From NCBI GenBank assembly GCA_038363925.1, contig JAQQWL010000008.1, positions 682,001 through 746,000 on the forward strand: 64,000 nucleotides of DNA. Direction: 5' to 3'. The notes below the pieces were generated by a model that saw nothing but the letters and a program-made list of their open reading frames with translations, did not search any database and had not been told where the DNA came from. Made by a program: the position numbers and the translations under genes. This DNA comes from Apiospora phragmitis. Lineage: Eukaryota; Ascomycota; Sordariomycetes; Amphisphaeriales; Apiosporaceae. Below are positions 36,101 to 48,137 of the stretch, in pieces; the first letter of the stretch is position 1, and every line of letters begins with the position of its first letter.

Positions 36101-36933
36101 ATATGTATTTGGCTGTTGTATGCCAAATGTTGACCTATAGTTCTCTGACGCACCCTTGGTGAACTGGTAGAAGATGTGGAAGTTCCGTTCGTTGACAATC
36201 TGGCCAACAACTCTGCTCTTCTCCAGGAGGTAGTTTGTAATATCGGCCCCCACCGGTTCTCCATTGGTGTTGAAGTGGATCTGGAGGTATTTACCGAAAC
36301 GTGACGAATTGTTGTTTCGCAACGTCTTTGCATTTCCGAAAGACTCTAGAAGCGGGTTGGTGGCCAGCACCATGTCTTTGATCTGTTTGATATCGCCATC
36401 CTCTCCGCCTGACACGTTCGCAATATACTGCATTATGCGCTTGGCCGCTTCCGTCTTTCCGGCTCCCGACTCTCCCGAGATAATAACACACTGGTTCTCC
36501 TTGTATGCCTTCATGTTGTAGTAGGCAGACTCGGCGATCGCGAAAACGTGCGGCGGCATCTCGAGGCGGTTTTTGCCCTTGTAGGAGTCGAGGACCTGGT
36601 CGGTGTAGATGCCGAGGTCTCGGAAGGGGTTGACGGAGACCAACACATGGCCAATGTAGGTGTAGATCTCGCGGCCCTCGAATCGCTTCTTCAAGTTCTC
36701 GTTGATGGCTTCATTGGATACTTTGCTCAGCAGGGTCAGATCAGAGACACCGATCTCTTTCTTCTTGCTGGTTTCGAAGGTGGCCTTCTTGGGCTTCGCG
36801 CCGCCTCCTGAATCTCCTCCACCGCGGGCGGCCTGGGCCGCCTTGTCCTTGGGGCGTCTACTGATACCCTGAATTCACACATATCGTCAGTCGCTGGGCT
36901 CGATCGTGGGGTGGCGTGTTGTTGTCTCACCAT
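33171..36933 (-). CDS. Class I myosin (MyoA/Myo5 type), two apparent frameshifts
   Basis: Actin motor for endocytosis and hyphal growth. Exon 1 is only the ATG (36933-36931); exon 2 is 36868-33588; exon 3 is 33533-33171. Domains in order: motor with P-loop [12 protein letters not shown], switch [11 protein letters not shown] and [15 protein letters not shown]; two IQ motifs ([23 protein letters not shown]); a basic TH1 tail; a Pro-rich region; SH3 ([20 protein letters not shown] to [20 protein letters not shown]); and an acidic end EDEDDW for Arp2/3. One extra base near 35810 breaks TPKSGEVIES, and one extra C in the C6 run at 33427-33432 breaks the region after the SH3. Without them 1,214 residues result. 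Loss of such a gene would be severe, so consensus error is likely. The TEDS position reads Glu. Confidence 0.93.
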
Positions 36934-38465
36934 ATTGGGCACGCATGAATCGAGCAAATCCCAGAAGCAAACACGTGGAGGTTAGTTGTGCGTGGGTGAA
37001 GGGGGGGGAAACGCTGGGATTGATCAATAGTAGAGCAGGCGTTGCGAGAAGGTAGGGCTCAGCACTGGTGGTATTTGGAGTGGTAAAAGAGGGAAAAAAA
37101 AGCGTATAAGTCTGCCTAACACCAGGTTACCAAATGCAAAGTTGTCGCAAGTGAGATGTATGTACGCAATGCGTGAGGCTTGTCCCTGAAATGCAGGGCC
37201 TAGATGAGAGGCGGTGCAGCCGATGCAGCTCCCCCGCCTCCCCTAACCATCGGTACATAGGGGATGTATCTAATTAAACTTACATGAACACGCCAAGTGC
37301 TTACCTAATTGAAACGCGGCCCAAGGTAAGGCTACCTTCACCTGAGTTATTAGTAGAACCGGATTATCTCCCGGAACGTTGATCCCGATTCTTCCCTGGT
37401 TCAAACTATTTGCATCCATCCATGGATCTATGGAGCCCCGGTTCATGAACCGTCCTGTTCCCACGACAATGCAACCTACATCGTGAATTGGCTGGGTGAC
37501 GAAAGGCGTTCTTACAAGGAGCTCACCCATTATATTGCGATATGCATTTCATTATAAAGCTATTTAATCGTTGCTCATAATGCACACATAACATCATCAA
37601 GTACGTGACAACTGCATCTATCTACTTTCGAAGCATTTGGTCATAGAGGATATATATGGTAAGTATATATCCCATACTATATATACATGTACCTGTGTAT
37701 GGAATACCCATACGTCAAAGTGATGCTCAGCCCAGAAACTTTGAACCGAGAATTGAAATATTAGTGCGCCGAAGACGGACGGACTTCTCACCACTATCAT
37801 GGTTTGAAACTGTGATTTAAACAGCCAATGTCAAATTCAATACCTAAAAGTGCGGAGATAATTATTATCTCCTTAGGTGCTTGCGTAAGCGTGTATGGAC
37901 GAGAACAACATTTTGAGCCAATCGAATAGCCCTTGTAGCACAGGTAACTGAACAGGAGTATATACTCTTATAGAACACCACTGAGATAAAAAGCCGACGC
38001 CGACACCCACACACAGTGGTATATCGATATATATATTGTTCAGACCAACAACTCTGGCCAATCAGATGTTGCATATTTGAGCTAGCGATGGGCGCCCCTA
38101 AACTCCAGCGGCTGAGTACCCCTCTCATAAGGAAGATACTCCGGTCATGGACCCTCAAGCATTTATTATGTACGATGGACTTAACGTCACCTTCAATTGT
38201 CCGGAAAAGTGCGATGGCCACGACGAGCTTTCCTTTGCTTTGAAATCAAGTATGATGAGATATCATGTGATACTGTCAACAGCCTGGTCGACTTGGAGAT
38301 TGCCAGATTCTATATTGCTGAAGTCTGGCATCATGGCATTATAAATAAGGCGATGGAGAAACATCAGACGGTTGATATTTCCAAACGTTCAGCACAACTC
38401 TCCCTTCATCTACAACACTGCCAGTTAACAATCTAATACCAAACCCGTTACCAACCTCTAACACA
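36934..38465. other. Divergent upstream region of myosin and aldo-keto reductase
   Basis: 1.5 kb between outward-facing genes. The 37,600-38,040 part is rich in TATATA-like tracts. Short frames here have no family resemblance. Confidence 0.5.
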
Positions 38466-39945
38466 ATGGCTTTCCTCCCGCCTCCAGTACCCACAAGCCT
38501 CCTTGGGAGACACCGCCTATGGCGCCGTCAGCATCCGTCCGAGTCAGCCCTCTGACTCTCGGTGGCATGAGTATGTCCTCATCTCTCAGTGGTCCGTATC
38601 TTGCCCATAGCTCACACTCTCGACATAGGCCTCGGGGACGCTTGGAAGATGGGAATGGGAGTGTACCAAAGAAATGGCGTTTGAGTTGCTCGACACCTTC
38701 TACGACCTCGGGGGCAACTTCGTCGACACCGCCAACATGTACCAGGGAGGCCAGAGCGAGCAGTGGATCGGCGAGTGGATGCAGAAGACGGGCCGCCGCC
38801 CGGAGATGGTCGTCGCGACCAAGTACACGATGAACTCCATGGTCGGCCACATGCAGCTTCAACAGAGCAACTTCGGCGGCACAGGGACCAAGAGCATGTA
38901 CCTGTCCATTCACAGTAGCCTGAAGAACATGCAGACCGACTATGTCGACATTGTATGACTGACCCCCTTTTCTTTCTTCTTCTCACCTCTCCCCTCTTAC
39001 AGAGACCGACGGCAGGCTAGCTAGCATGCATGAACAAACAAACACCCGCTAACTCACGGATCTTACACGCTACAGTTCTTCGTCCACGCCTGGGACTACG
39101 CGACCGGCATCCCAGAGCTGATGCGCTCGCTGAACGTGCTGGTGGACCAGGGCAAGGTCCTCTACCTGGGCATCAGCGACGCCCCCGCCTGGGTCGTGGT
39201 GAAGGCCAACGCCTACGCGCGCCAGCACGGCCTGCGGCCCTTCTCCGTCTACCAGGGCCGCTACTCGGCCCAGGAGCGCGACCTGGAGCGCGAGGTCATC
39301 CCCATGTGCCACGACGAGGGTATGGCCGTCCATGCCTTTGGAGCACTGGGCGGCGGGCAGTTCAAGTCCCCCGACGCCGAAGATACGGGCACGCGACAGG
39401 TGCCCCCGCATCTCCGGATTGGACGGGAGGCGGCGGTCTCCAAGGTTCTCGACGCAGTGGCGAAGCGCCATGGGGTCCACATCACGGCTGTCGCGCTGGC
39501 TTATGCCATGCAGAAGGTAAGTAGAAATCGCATTTCTTGATTCTCGATCTAGGCCTCTGCGACAACTACCTGAGTACCTATCTATCTACATTCTTCACCC
39601 TGAAGAAAAGAAAAAGCAAATCACTAATCAGTCCCTCTCTCCCGCGCGCGCCAGACTACGTATCTTTTCCCCGTTGTCGGCGGTCGCAAAGTCGAGCAAC
39701 TGAAAGCGAACGTGGAGGCACTGTCCCTGGAGCTGTCGCCAGACGATATTGCCGAAATCGAAAAGGGGTACGACTTTGACCTAGGCTTCCCACACAGCAT
39801 GCTCAACAGCAACGACACTATGGTCAAGGGGCCGCAGGACGTCACGCTGCTTGCTGGTATGGGGCATTTCGACTACGTGGCATCTCCATTCGCGATCAAA
39901 CCACACAAGGGGGACTTGACTGCCGCGTGGAAGGCACCGGTATAG
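38466..39945 (+). CDS. Aldo-keto reductase (norsolorinic-reductase/AAD-like), two apparent frameshifts
   Basis: NADPH-dependent reductase of the AKR9/AAD group related to NorB. It starts MAFLPPPVPTSLLGR. Exon junctions are a donor at about 38569 with acceptor at 38629, 38952/39076 and 39516/39655. Core motifs: GGNFVDTANMYQGGQSE (catalytic Asp and Tyr), MVVATKYTMN (Lys), then FVHAWDYAT, VLYLGISDAPAWVV and FPVVGGRKVEQLK. The C-terminus GYDFDLGFPHSML is typical of the group. Two frame breaks are seen: one base short near 38517 (before MAPSASVRVSPL), and one base extra near 38655 (the segment should read KMGWECTKEMAFELLD). Otherwise the gene is complete. Aryl-alcohol or polyketide-related substrates are possible; no polyketide synthase is in the window. 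Confidence 0.85.
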
Positions 39946-40233
39946 TTGGATGGAGAGCCATCGCGGGCAGGGCGGAAGCACTTCTGAGAGTATTACTAGA
40001 TAGCACATCATTTTGTTAGACCGACACACATTCGTTTCATCACGCTCAGTTACTACTCACAGTCCCGTTCTCGTGTTGTCCGCAATACTCTTTATTCTTA
40101 TTTCCGAGGTGTCTGATGAATCGACTCGTGGTATGTACGACAGCCAAGAAGTCACTGCCTACTTTGACCGTTGCACAATCCAGCTCAGCGTTTTTGGTCG
40201 AGGAATTTATCATCGGTTCTGGGGTAGTATCAT

Positions 40234-41259
40234 TCAGGTATTCGCCGGTCTCTTCAGAATCTGGCGCACAACAGGTTTTTCCGGGCTAGCGTTTCTCTTG
40301 AGGATCTGGCGTGTGGTAGGTTGTCTCGCCTTCAATCCGGTCGTTGTTTGGCCGTCACGCTGCCGCCAGTTTCGTTCCTGGTTCCGGGGTTTCTCTTCGG
40401 GGTCATATAGACTGCGATCTCTTCCTCGGGCCCGGCCTCGGCCACCTCTGCGCCCTCGACGGCGTCCCTCTTGATCGTCTTCAATGCTGAGGCTCTCGAG
40501 CCATGCCTCGACGCGGAAGATCATGTCTTCTTTATGGGCTCTTTGGGCCTCCTCGTCCCGGGCCTTCTCCATGCCGAACTTCGCGGACTCTTCGACGGAC
40601 TCGTTGTACTTCCTCTCGTACTCTGCCATCTCGATGCGAAGCGCCTCAAGTTCCCGCTTTTGCGGAACATCGAACCCGATCCAACTGTCCTCCCCGGTGG
40701 GGGTGATGGAGCGCTGTAGGACCTTCAAGGGCGGGAAGAAGTACTTCTGCTTCTCCTCGTTTTCTCGGCCAAGAACGAACATGAAAGCGAGATAATCACC
40801 CACTTCTGACCGGAGTGGTGGGTTTATGTAACGCCCCCACCACACGCCGCTGTTGTTTCCAACGCGCAGGACACTGATGCACCGAAGCAAACAGTCGATC
40901 CCCAAGCCGTGGGCCTCGTCTGCAGGCATGGCCCAGTCCTGCTCGCACTCGCCCGGGGCGATCGTGATCATCGGGACCTTGTACGACGCATTCTTGAACA
41001 AATCGGCATCTTGCTCATCGTGCAAAATTTCATAACCGCTGTTGCTGCTGTTGTCGTAGCTCATGACAAATCCGGGGTCGAGAGAGCTCATTTCGATGTG
41101 ATATCCGCCCCAGAGTTCGTCCACGACGATGCTGCGGATGGTGGACATGACCGTGGCATCGTCCCATCCATTCCAGTCACTATGGGGCTGCTCGAGGAAA
41201 GAGTTGATGCATTGCACGAACTCGGCCGGGAGGTCATTTATTTGGTGTGAGCCGGCCAT
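40234..41259 (-). CDS. Hypothetical protein with coiled coil and RG-rich tail
   Basis: An intact single-exon protein of 341 residues that I do not recognise. The first 190 residues look globular with many Trp and Cys (for example WNGWDDATVM, VWWGRYINPPL). Residues about 200-262 are a charged helix (RELEALRIEMAEYERKYNE), likely a coiled coil. An Arg/Gly block (RRRGRRGGRGRARGRDR) follows, and two RQILKR motifs lie near the end. The RG block suggests RNA binding by analogy. It is convergent with the aldo-keto reductase, 288 bp away. Confidence 0.72.
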   Translation of the reverse strand: MAGSHQINDLPAEFVQCINSFLEQPHSDWNGWDDATVMSTIRSIVVDELWGGYHIEMSSLDPGFVMSYDNSSNSGYEILHDEQDADLFKNASYKVPMITIAPGECEQDWAMPADEAHGLGIDCLLRCISVLRVGNNSGVWWGRYINPPLRSEVGDYLAFMFVLGRENEEKQKYFFPPLKVLQRSITPTGEDSWIGFDVPQKRELEALRIEMAEYERKYNESVEESAKFGMEKARDEEAQRAHKEDMIFRVEAWLESLSIEDDQEGRRRGRRGGRGRARGRDRSLYDPEEKPRNQERNWRQRDGQTTTGLKARQPTTRQILKRNASPEKPVVRQILKRPANT

Positions 41260-41843
41260 GGTAGGTGAGTTACACAGCCGGGATAGCGCAGTGATGCGTT
41301 TCTTTTTGTGTACTTGTCAGGTCAACAACTGCCGTCGGTTTGCTGCGAGATCGTAAGCCGGAGCTGCTGTGGCATTTGTAGGAAACGTTTCAGTTGCCTA
41401 AGTCCTTTTTCCACAGTGGCCAAGTAATCAACAGCGGACAAAGAAATTGTGAGACCTGCGGGACTGAAGATGGACAATGCCTTTTAACGGCTGGTTGTAG
41501 ATGTGGGTCTGTGGAAAGCTTGACAAAGGAGGCAGCAACATTGAGTTCGTGGTCGTCCACAATGTGACTGAACTGACGAGGATTATTGGGGTTTGGATGA
41601 CTGGCCAGTTACTTGCATTCACAATACAACACGCAACAACGGAGAATGAGCAATAAGTGAATGTCGAGTGGGCCACAGACAGACAATTTATTTACTGTCT
41701 TCCAATTAATTATGGCTCCTAAGCAGGTACCTAAGTAATCATGTATGTAGCTAGCTCTCTGTTTAATAGGGGTCGACTGTACGCTGTGTGTGGCCCCCTG
41801 ATGGCTCTGTGTGAAGCCTGACAAGACATGGAACCACCAAAAC
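41260..41843. other. Intergenic
   Basis: 584 bp between two minus-strand genes; nothing recognised. Confidence 0.45.
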
Positions 41844-43257
41844 TCAATCTTGCATGTCGATAGCCATATCCGGATGGTTCTGCCATGCCATTTCCCCACG
41901 TGGGAGATTTTGCTCACTCAGGAAGTTTAGCACGAGCGACCGAGAAATCATGGGACCAAATTGTTCGTGGTACCTTGTCCAATCTGCCCCCGTCACTTGG
42001 TTGACGTAGCGATCCATCACCCAGTGACTCCACGTATCCCAGACCGTTACCCGTAGCGATTCGCTCGAGACATCCACCAGCAGTCTCGAAAGGGGGAGTG
42101 CTTGGTTTTGATATGTTTGGAATACCACCTTGAGCTCCTCGGTGCTCGGTCTTCTGACGTTCTGGCGACGCACAAGCCCGTGTAAGCCGTTCATCAGCGC
42201 AACGAGACCTTGGACGCCGCCATTGAAACCAAACGCCAGATTGGGAGTGACCTTGGTTTCTGAGTCGCCGACGAGCACAATGCGTTTGCTGAACCGGTGT
42301 TCGACGACCCCCTCTTCGACCAGAGTCATTCCAGAAGATTGACGGGCTTTGTATACATCTTTCAGCCGTAGGCTGTCTGTGACGTGCACGTGTGCCCATT
42401 TATCAACGAATCGCGCTTCATCGTCCTTGGTGTATTTTATTTCCGGCGGCTCCTCTGCAGAGAAGGCGCGTCTTTCGTACCAGAAAAACCAGGCTCTTTC
42501 TCTGCCTACGAAGAGCGACGTAGACATGCCTGTGCCGTGCGCCTCCCAGGACGTTCCTTCAGGCATGCCAGGCAGCACTGGAACCGCACCATATAGGAGT
42601 GTGAAAGATGCTGTGAAGGGTCGTTCGTTCGTCACTAATGACAACAGGGGTTGCTCAAGCTGGCGGTGAGTTCGCATCTGCTGCCGTATTCTACTCGAAT
42701 TACCATCCGCTCCAATAATGATGGATCCGCACTCGGTCGTACCATCTGAGCATCGTACCGCACAAGTATCATCAATGACTTGGACACCAACCACTTTCTT
42801 GTTCGTATAAACGGATTTCTTCATGCCATGTTCAAGGGTATTGTAGAGACATCGTAGCAGATCAGTTCGATGGACCATAGCGAAAGGATGACCGTGACTA
42901 TAACATTCAGTAAGCTAGGTGTCTGCTTACTAATGGTAGCAAATAGGGGTCATACTTGGCTCTCATCCAGGTGAACCTAGGGTGATCTTTGAAGATGCAG
43001 CCCGAATGGGTCAGGACCAGTTTCCTGGTCAAGGGGCTCCAAAGCTTTTGGAGCGGATCTAGCAGTCCGAGTTGGTCGAACACTCTGACGGTGTGAGGAT
43101 ACACCCCGATACTTGCACCATGCTCTGGGAAGAGGCTGTCCCGCTGTTCCAATACTACAAAGTCGATTTTTGCTTTTGCGAGAACATGAGCAGATAGAAG
43201 CCCGATCAGGCCTCCTCCCACGATGATGACCCGAAACGATTCTTCCATAGTTGGCAT
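41844..43257 (-). CDS. FAD-dependent monooxygenase (PHBH-fold, PaxM/salicylate-hydroxylase-like)
   Basis: Two exons (43257-42956, 42897-41844; 58 bp intron) encode 451 residues. The start MPTMEES at 43257 is chosen because the FAD-binding strand follows at once; the upstream open frame lacks conservation. The Rossmann motif is VIIVGGGLIGLLSAHVLAKA (about residues 10-29) with an acidic end at VLEQRD. The second flavin motif is VLVGDSETKVTPNLAFGFNGG, where the usual GDAAH reads GDSET. The exon junction gives RANHGHPFAMVHR. Such enzymes hydroxylate or epoxidise aromatic, indole-terpene or meroterpenoid substrates. The GDSET form and the sequence around it resemble the PaxM/meroterpenoid epoxidase group more than salicylate hydroxylase; that is a judgement by eye. 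No prenyltransferase or cyclase is nearby. Confidence 0.87.
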
Positions 43258-46200
43258 GACCGCCGCAGCTAGTGAGGTCTTGGGGCTGAAAGAGCGTAAA
43301 GACGAGCGGTTATCTATCAATGTTCGCCCAGTCGCCTCGTCGGAAGCTGCACCACAAGCCCTAGGACTCTCAATTCGGATGTCGACAGAACAAGAAGGTC
43401 GCACGATGCCAGTACAGAGGCACGACAGGTTATGCGAAAGACTGTTGGTTCCACAAAGCCTGTCCTTGGGGCTGAATATATGCAGTGGGCAGCGGTGAAA
43501 AAGCAATCCAATATATGGCTACTAGAACACAAATATGCTTCTTGGGAGCTTGGGCTCCGTAGTAAAACATCTTATATATTGTCTACGCCGAAAATGCTTG
43601 GATTCAATCCTTCACTATGGTGATAGGCACATGTTGCTACCAGTGAAGGAGTTAGCCACAGTGACTGTCCGATCTGGAGTTGCAAGTATCTTCGGCCTTC
43701 TGTTGCATTCAATGGAATAGCTAACCTACTTACTTGCCATAAACGCCCATCTAGTGTCACTTTGGTAATAACACAGAGCAGCCTCGTTCCCGGTTATTTG
43801 GATTTGTGATCAGACCTATCCGGGTTACGCTCCAGGCCACCAACTCGAGATTCTGGACTGCAGTCCATAGTGTACCAGCTGGTATGGAGTTCGCATGTCA
43901 AAGTTTGCCCAGAAGGTCTAGTTCTATGGGTTGGCTATCGATGGCTGGTCATCGAGTGTATGGAGTGTAGTGTTGCATCTTGACTTTTACTTTTTGAACG
44001 AAACCTTCTCCGTAGTCTTGCAAAAACACCAAGTGCTGTCAGATCTATGCTCAGTTGACCGACAACAGCAGCTACAGGCTATACCCGCATCGGGGTATAG
44101 CAACGCCATTGAGGTTGTATGCAGGCCTCCGGGAAGATGGTAAATTCCGGACTGGGTAGGCAAACTGCTTGTTCGCCCGTGAATTAGCATTGCTATTTCT
44201 CTTGCGCATTCTTGCAGCATGCAGCCCATACAGCCGGACGGGTTAGAGCAATGGACACACCGGCACAGTCCGGAACATTGGCTTGCAGTTAGTGTCATTT
44301 CCGACACAGATAGACCGGGCTCGACCGTTCGCCATAGTAGCCGAATCGAGAGCAAAGGGCGCAGAGAGAGCATCCTGTCCAGAGTCCAGACAAGGAGGGT
44401 ATGACGCAAATAGAGAGTTCTCTACAATTACCTCAGGCACGCTGTATGTAGGATGAAAGACGTTCTAGAACCTGGTGCTGTCGAATATGGTCCCCTTGGC
44501 CAAGAAGGACTCTTCGAGGCTTCTCATCATGGCAGGCCTGCGAGAGTACAAAGGTTGCAATGCTCATCAGTTCAAGTGAGTGAAGCAAGTGCTCACTCTG
44601 GGAGCGCCCCCTTCATTTGGCATGCCAATAAGCTTAGCTCGTTTTGAGACGGCTTCAAAAGTCATCCCTCCTCAATCCTCGTTCAAGCATGGCGGGCTGA
44701 TCCAGAATCAGGTAGCCTGCCTGAGGTAGCACATCATACCATGAAGAAAACATTCTGTTCAAAGCCCCAGTGGAACTCTGGGGAGAAGCGAAGATAGAAA
44801 GTGAAGCTCGGTTCAGGGCGGAGATTTGGGCCATGCTGTAGGTCTGCCAGACCAGACGACCATCGTGGAGTTGAGATGATGCTGGGGACGCGATAGTGGA
44901 CCTTGCCAACTTATTCTTCTACAGGCAAAACAAGAAGCGTGCGGATGATGCACTATGCGAAAGGTCGTGAATCCTGTTGTAGAAATATTTCCGTCAAATG
45001 ACACACGACCTGGAAACGAAGGGCAAGCAGGAGAGATGAAAAAAGCTATAGCGAACGACGCTAATTCGTACGATCCTACTGGACGGGCTAGAGTCCGTGT
45101 CACAACGGTGTTGCAGCTGTGGGGTTTATCTTACGTGCCCCCTGTTCTACCCTGTACTATACCACGTCGAGGCTCCGGTCTTCTAACGTTTTGGGTGGTT
45201 TCAGATCGCTGGATCCAGTAAGACTACATCGCCTCAATTTTAAGCTTGGTTTTCAATAAGCTTAACGATCTGCACGCTTCAAGAGAGCAGGCATTCTGCA
45301 TACATTGCAACCATACTTTCTCCAGAGGAGAGAGGTCCGAGAATCATCTGGGTAGTCGGCATTCTTCCCAAGCAAAATGCCATGTTCCAGAGCTACCTGA
45401 TCTCCGGCTCGGGAAACTTTCATACCGTGCTGTGGACAGCAAGACCTAGCCAGTAGACCTAGGCAGTAGACCTAGGGTCTTCGTAGAATGATAGAGAAGG
45501 GCCCGCCTTGGCTGCTTCAGTTTCTCTAGAGCAGTAATAGAGACGGCTTGTGCGTTGGAAGAGGAGTGGGAAGGGGGGAAAAGGGCACGCCAGAATAGGC
45601 AACGCAATCCAAGGGGCCTGGGGCCTCAGGGTTGTGAGGCTGCCAGCCATGCCAGCCGCCGCAGCATGAAGAGCACACAATGCTAGGGCCTCTTGATGTG
45701 CAGTAAACTGACGAGAAATCGAACGATGTTGAAGAGGGTGGAAAAGCACAAGACTTATATGTCGTTGCCCAGTTCGGTGCCAAGGCAGAGACTCACTGCC
45801 TTACACAAGGCTACGTGGACTGATTATATAGGATATTGACGTTATTCTCTGCGGCTCTGCGAATGGCCTGATCAAAAATCGTACGATGTTGTTTGCACCC
45901 CATGTCTAAGCTTAAAATCCTGTGGTGTTTGGCAATTGAATAGAGTTACGTCGTCTGGTGTTTATCGAGAGGTGGGAATCACCCAGGAACAACGTCCTGC
46001 CCCCCCCCCCCGCATGGAACATCTCTTTCTCGCATAGAAAACCCCCCGGTCCCCTACCCCTGCTGTGGTCGCAGCACGTTTGTAGCATCGTCACCTATGG
46101 CCCTCCCTGAGACCCCTTAAGGACCCTCTTCCCAATCACAAACCACTCGGTAACCCGGCAAATAATAGAATTGCAGATTTAAGCATGACCCAGCTTGTCG

Positions 46201-48137
46201 CAACTTTGCGAAAGTAGGTTGCTGCAATTGAGATCCTTCCCGTCCATTCTAGCCTTCGGGTACCACTCAGATATGCATACTATTTAGCGAGTGATAAAGA
46301 AAGGTTAATTGGAGTTTTCTGTCTATCTAGATGCCTCTCCAGACATTGCACAATCGTCATCGTACCTGACTTGGATAGATATGCATAAAACACTTGCAGT
46401 GGTATTTCGATAACAAATGGCAATTGTGTCCAAAGCCAGCAAAGTACGGTGTCTATCATATAACGCCAATGTCCTTCACGCCCCTCGCTTGTGCATCTGA
46501 GCAACGCTGGCCAGCACTGTGTAAGGGCTCTAGTTGGTCTTAGTGGCTTCTTGGTGCCTTGGCGGCCGAGCAGCAGTATCCCCACCGTGTGCAACCTTTG
46601 CGGCCATTGGCCCCAATTAAGCGCCCGGCAAGCTGTCACGACCTAAAAATGGCCCAAAATATCGACACCAAGCATGAATTCGCAACTCTTGCATTGGGCC
46701 ATCACCAATGAGCACCCGCATCGCAAAAATGAAGGCGCTCAAGAGTATTGTATCTATATGTCCAGATGGTAAGGGATTTCGTGCCCGTTGAAGATGTTTT
46801 CTTCCTCTTTCCGACTCTTTGGGAAGCAAGATCAGCCCTCTCACCTTCCCGAATCTTCTGATTCCTCCCATACATCCGTCATATTCGCCTCTTCCCGCAC
46901 CCGCCTGCCGCGCCCGCTTCTGCAGTATCTCCCGACCCCTGCCGAAACAACCAAGGCGGCTCCAGAGCATTCAGCCCGAGCATCCTTCAAACGCCCCTCG
47001 TCTCAACCCTTACACCACAAGCCGGTGCTCGCTGCCAGGTAGAATCAAAGTAAACTTAGAACTGTTAGACCGAAAAAAAAAAACATTGAACGCCGGATCG
47101 ATCTGATACCGCTCCAGTCGGCTGCGAAACCCGCTATTGCGTCTGATCTTCCATACTATCGTCGTCTGTCAACCGTCTCTGGCCTTGCCCCAGGTCTCAT
47201 AGTCATCTTATTTCGGTCTCCATCGTCTGTCCTGTCAACGTGCCTGCCGGCCCATCTCGACGTCCACTCCTGGTCCGTGGTCGAGCTAGGTAGCCAAGCT
47301 GCACCTCACATCTGACGACGGTACACACTGCAAATCCTGCCCAAGAAGGCAGGCAAAGAAGGCTTCATCCCCGACTAGACGGACAATCAGGGACACGTTA
47401 TACCCCATCCCTGGTACCTCCGTTCTACCACCAGTTCCACCTTGGTTCAAACAGTGGCGGTGGTTACTTCAAGTGGACAAAGAGGTTTCATGGGCCGCTG
47501 ACATCCGATCAAATTGGTCCCTCTTTCTACTGCATTCGTCCTCGTGGGTCATTACTCGACCGCCCGTACTAAGCAAAAAGACGGTTCATCGAGCTGCCGG
47601 ATCTCCATGAACTGACGCTTAGCTATATCCTGGCACCCAGTAAGGAATAAGCTCTCCCATCAACCCATCCACCCCTGCCCAACTCAATCTAGCATCGTCC
47701 TTTATGACTACCTAACCTCCCATCTTACATCGTCTGATTTCCCTTCTTGTATCCCCTTGCTTGGCGAACTGGACATAGAGGTTTCTGCTTCAACAATCAA
47801 CCCGAGAGCCCTTCTAGTCCACCATTCTTTTCGTCCGCTGCTGGCTCAGATCGCTCTTTTAACCCCATTGCTTCTTCTTATTAGTTTGTTCGTGTTGAAT
47901 AATAGGCTCTTTTAATCCGGGGGACGTCAAAGGAAAGGAAAACGAGATCGGCAATAACTTGTCAATACACAGAACGAAAAGGATCACGACACCGCGTCAT
48001 TCGTTATTCGCTCGAGACCGTTAGCCAACGATTGCCTTTCTGGATATAACAAGATCACACCAAGTCGGTATTGTCGCAGGTCGACACTTTAATCGGGATC
48101 GCGTACTGGTAAAGAGGTGGGAGTACCAATCGGCAAG
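43258..48137. other. 4.9-kb gene-free region upstream of NoxA
   Basis: No frame is convincing. A C-run lies at 46001-46011 and a short duplicated CAGTAGACCTAGG lies near 45450-45475. From about 46,900 to 48,137 the + strand becomes pyrimidine-rich with many CTTC and CCAT words, as in a long fungal 5' leader; this is probably the NoxA promoter and untranslated leader. A 140-codon Cys-rich frame at 43987-44409 (-) was considered and not accepted. Confidence 0.5.

Noticed and set aside
38466..43257. A secondary-metabolite cluster built on the NorB-like reductase and the FAD monooxygenase
   Set aside because: There is no backbone synthase, prenyltransferase or pathway regulator, and unrelated genes intervene.
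43987..44409. Cys-rich 140-codon minus-strand frame, considered as a remnant of an AflR-type regulator
   Set aside because: No Zn2Cys6 motif and no continuous homologous segments could be traced; the Cys spacing is irregular.
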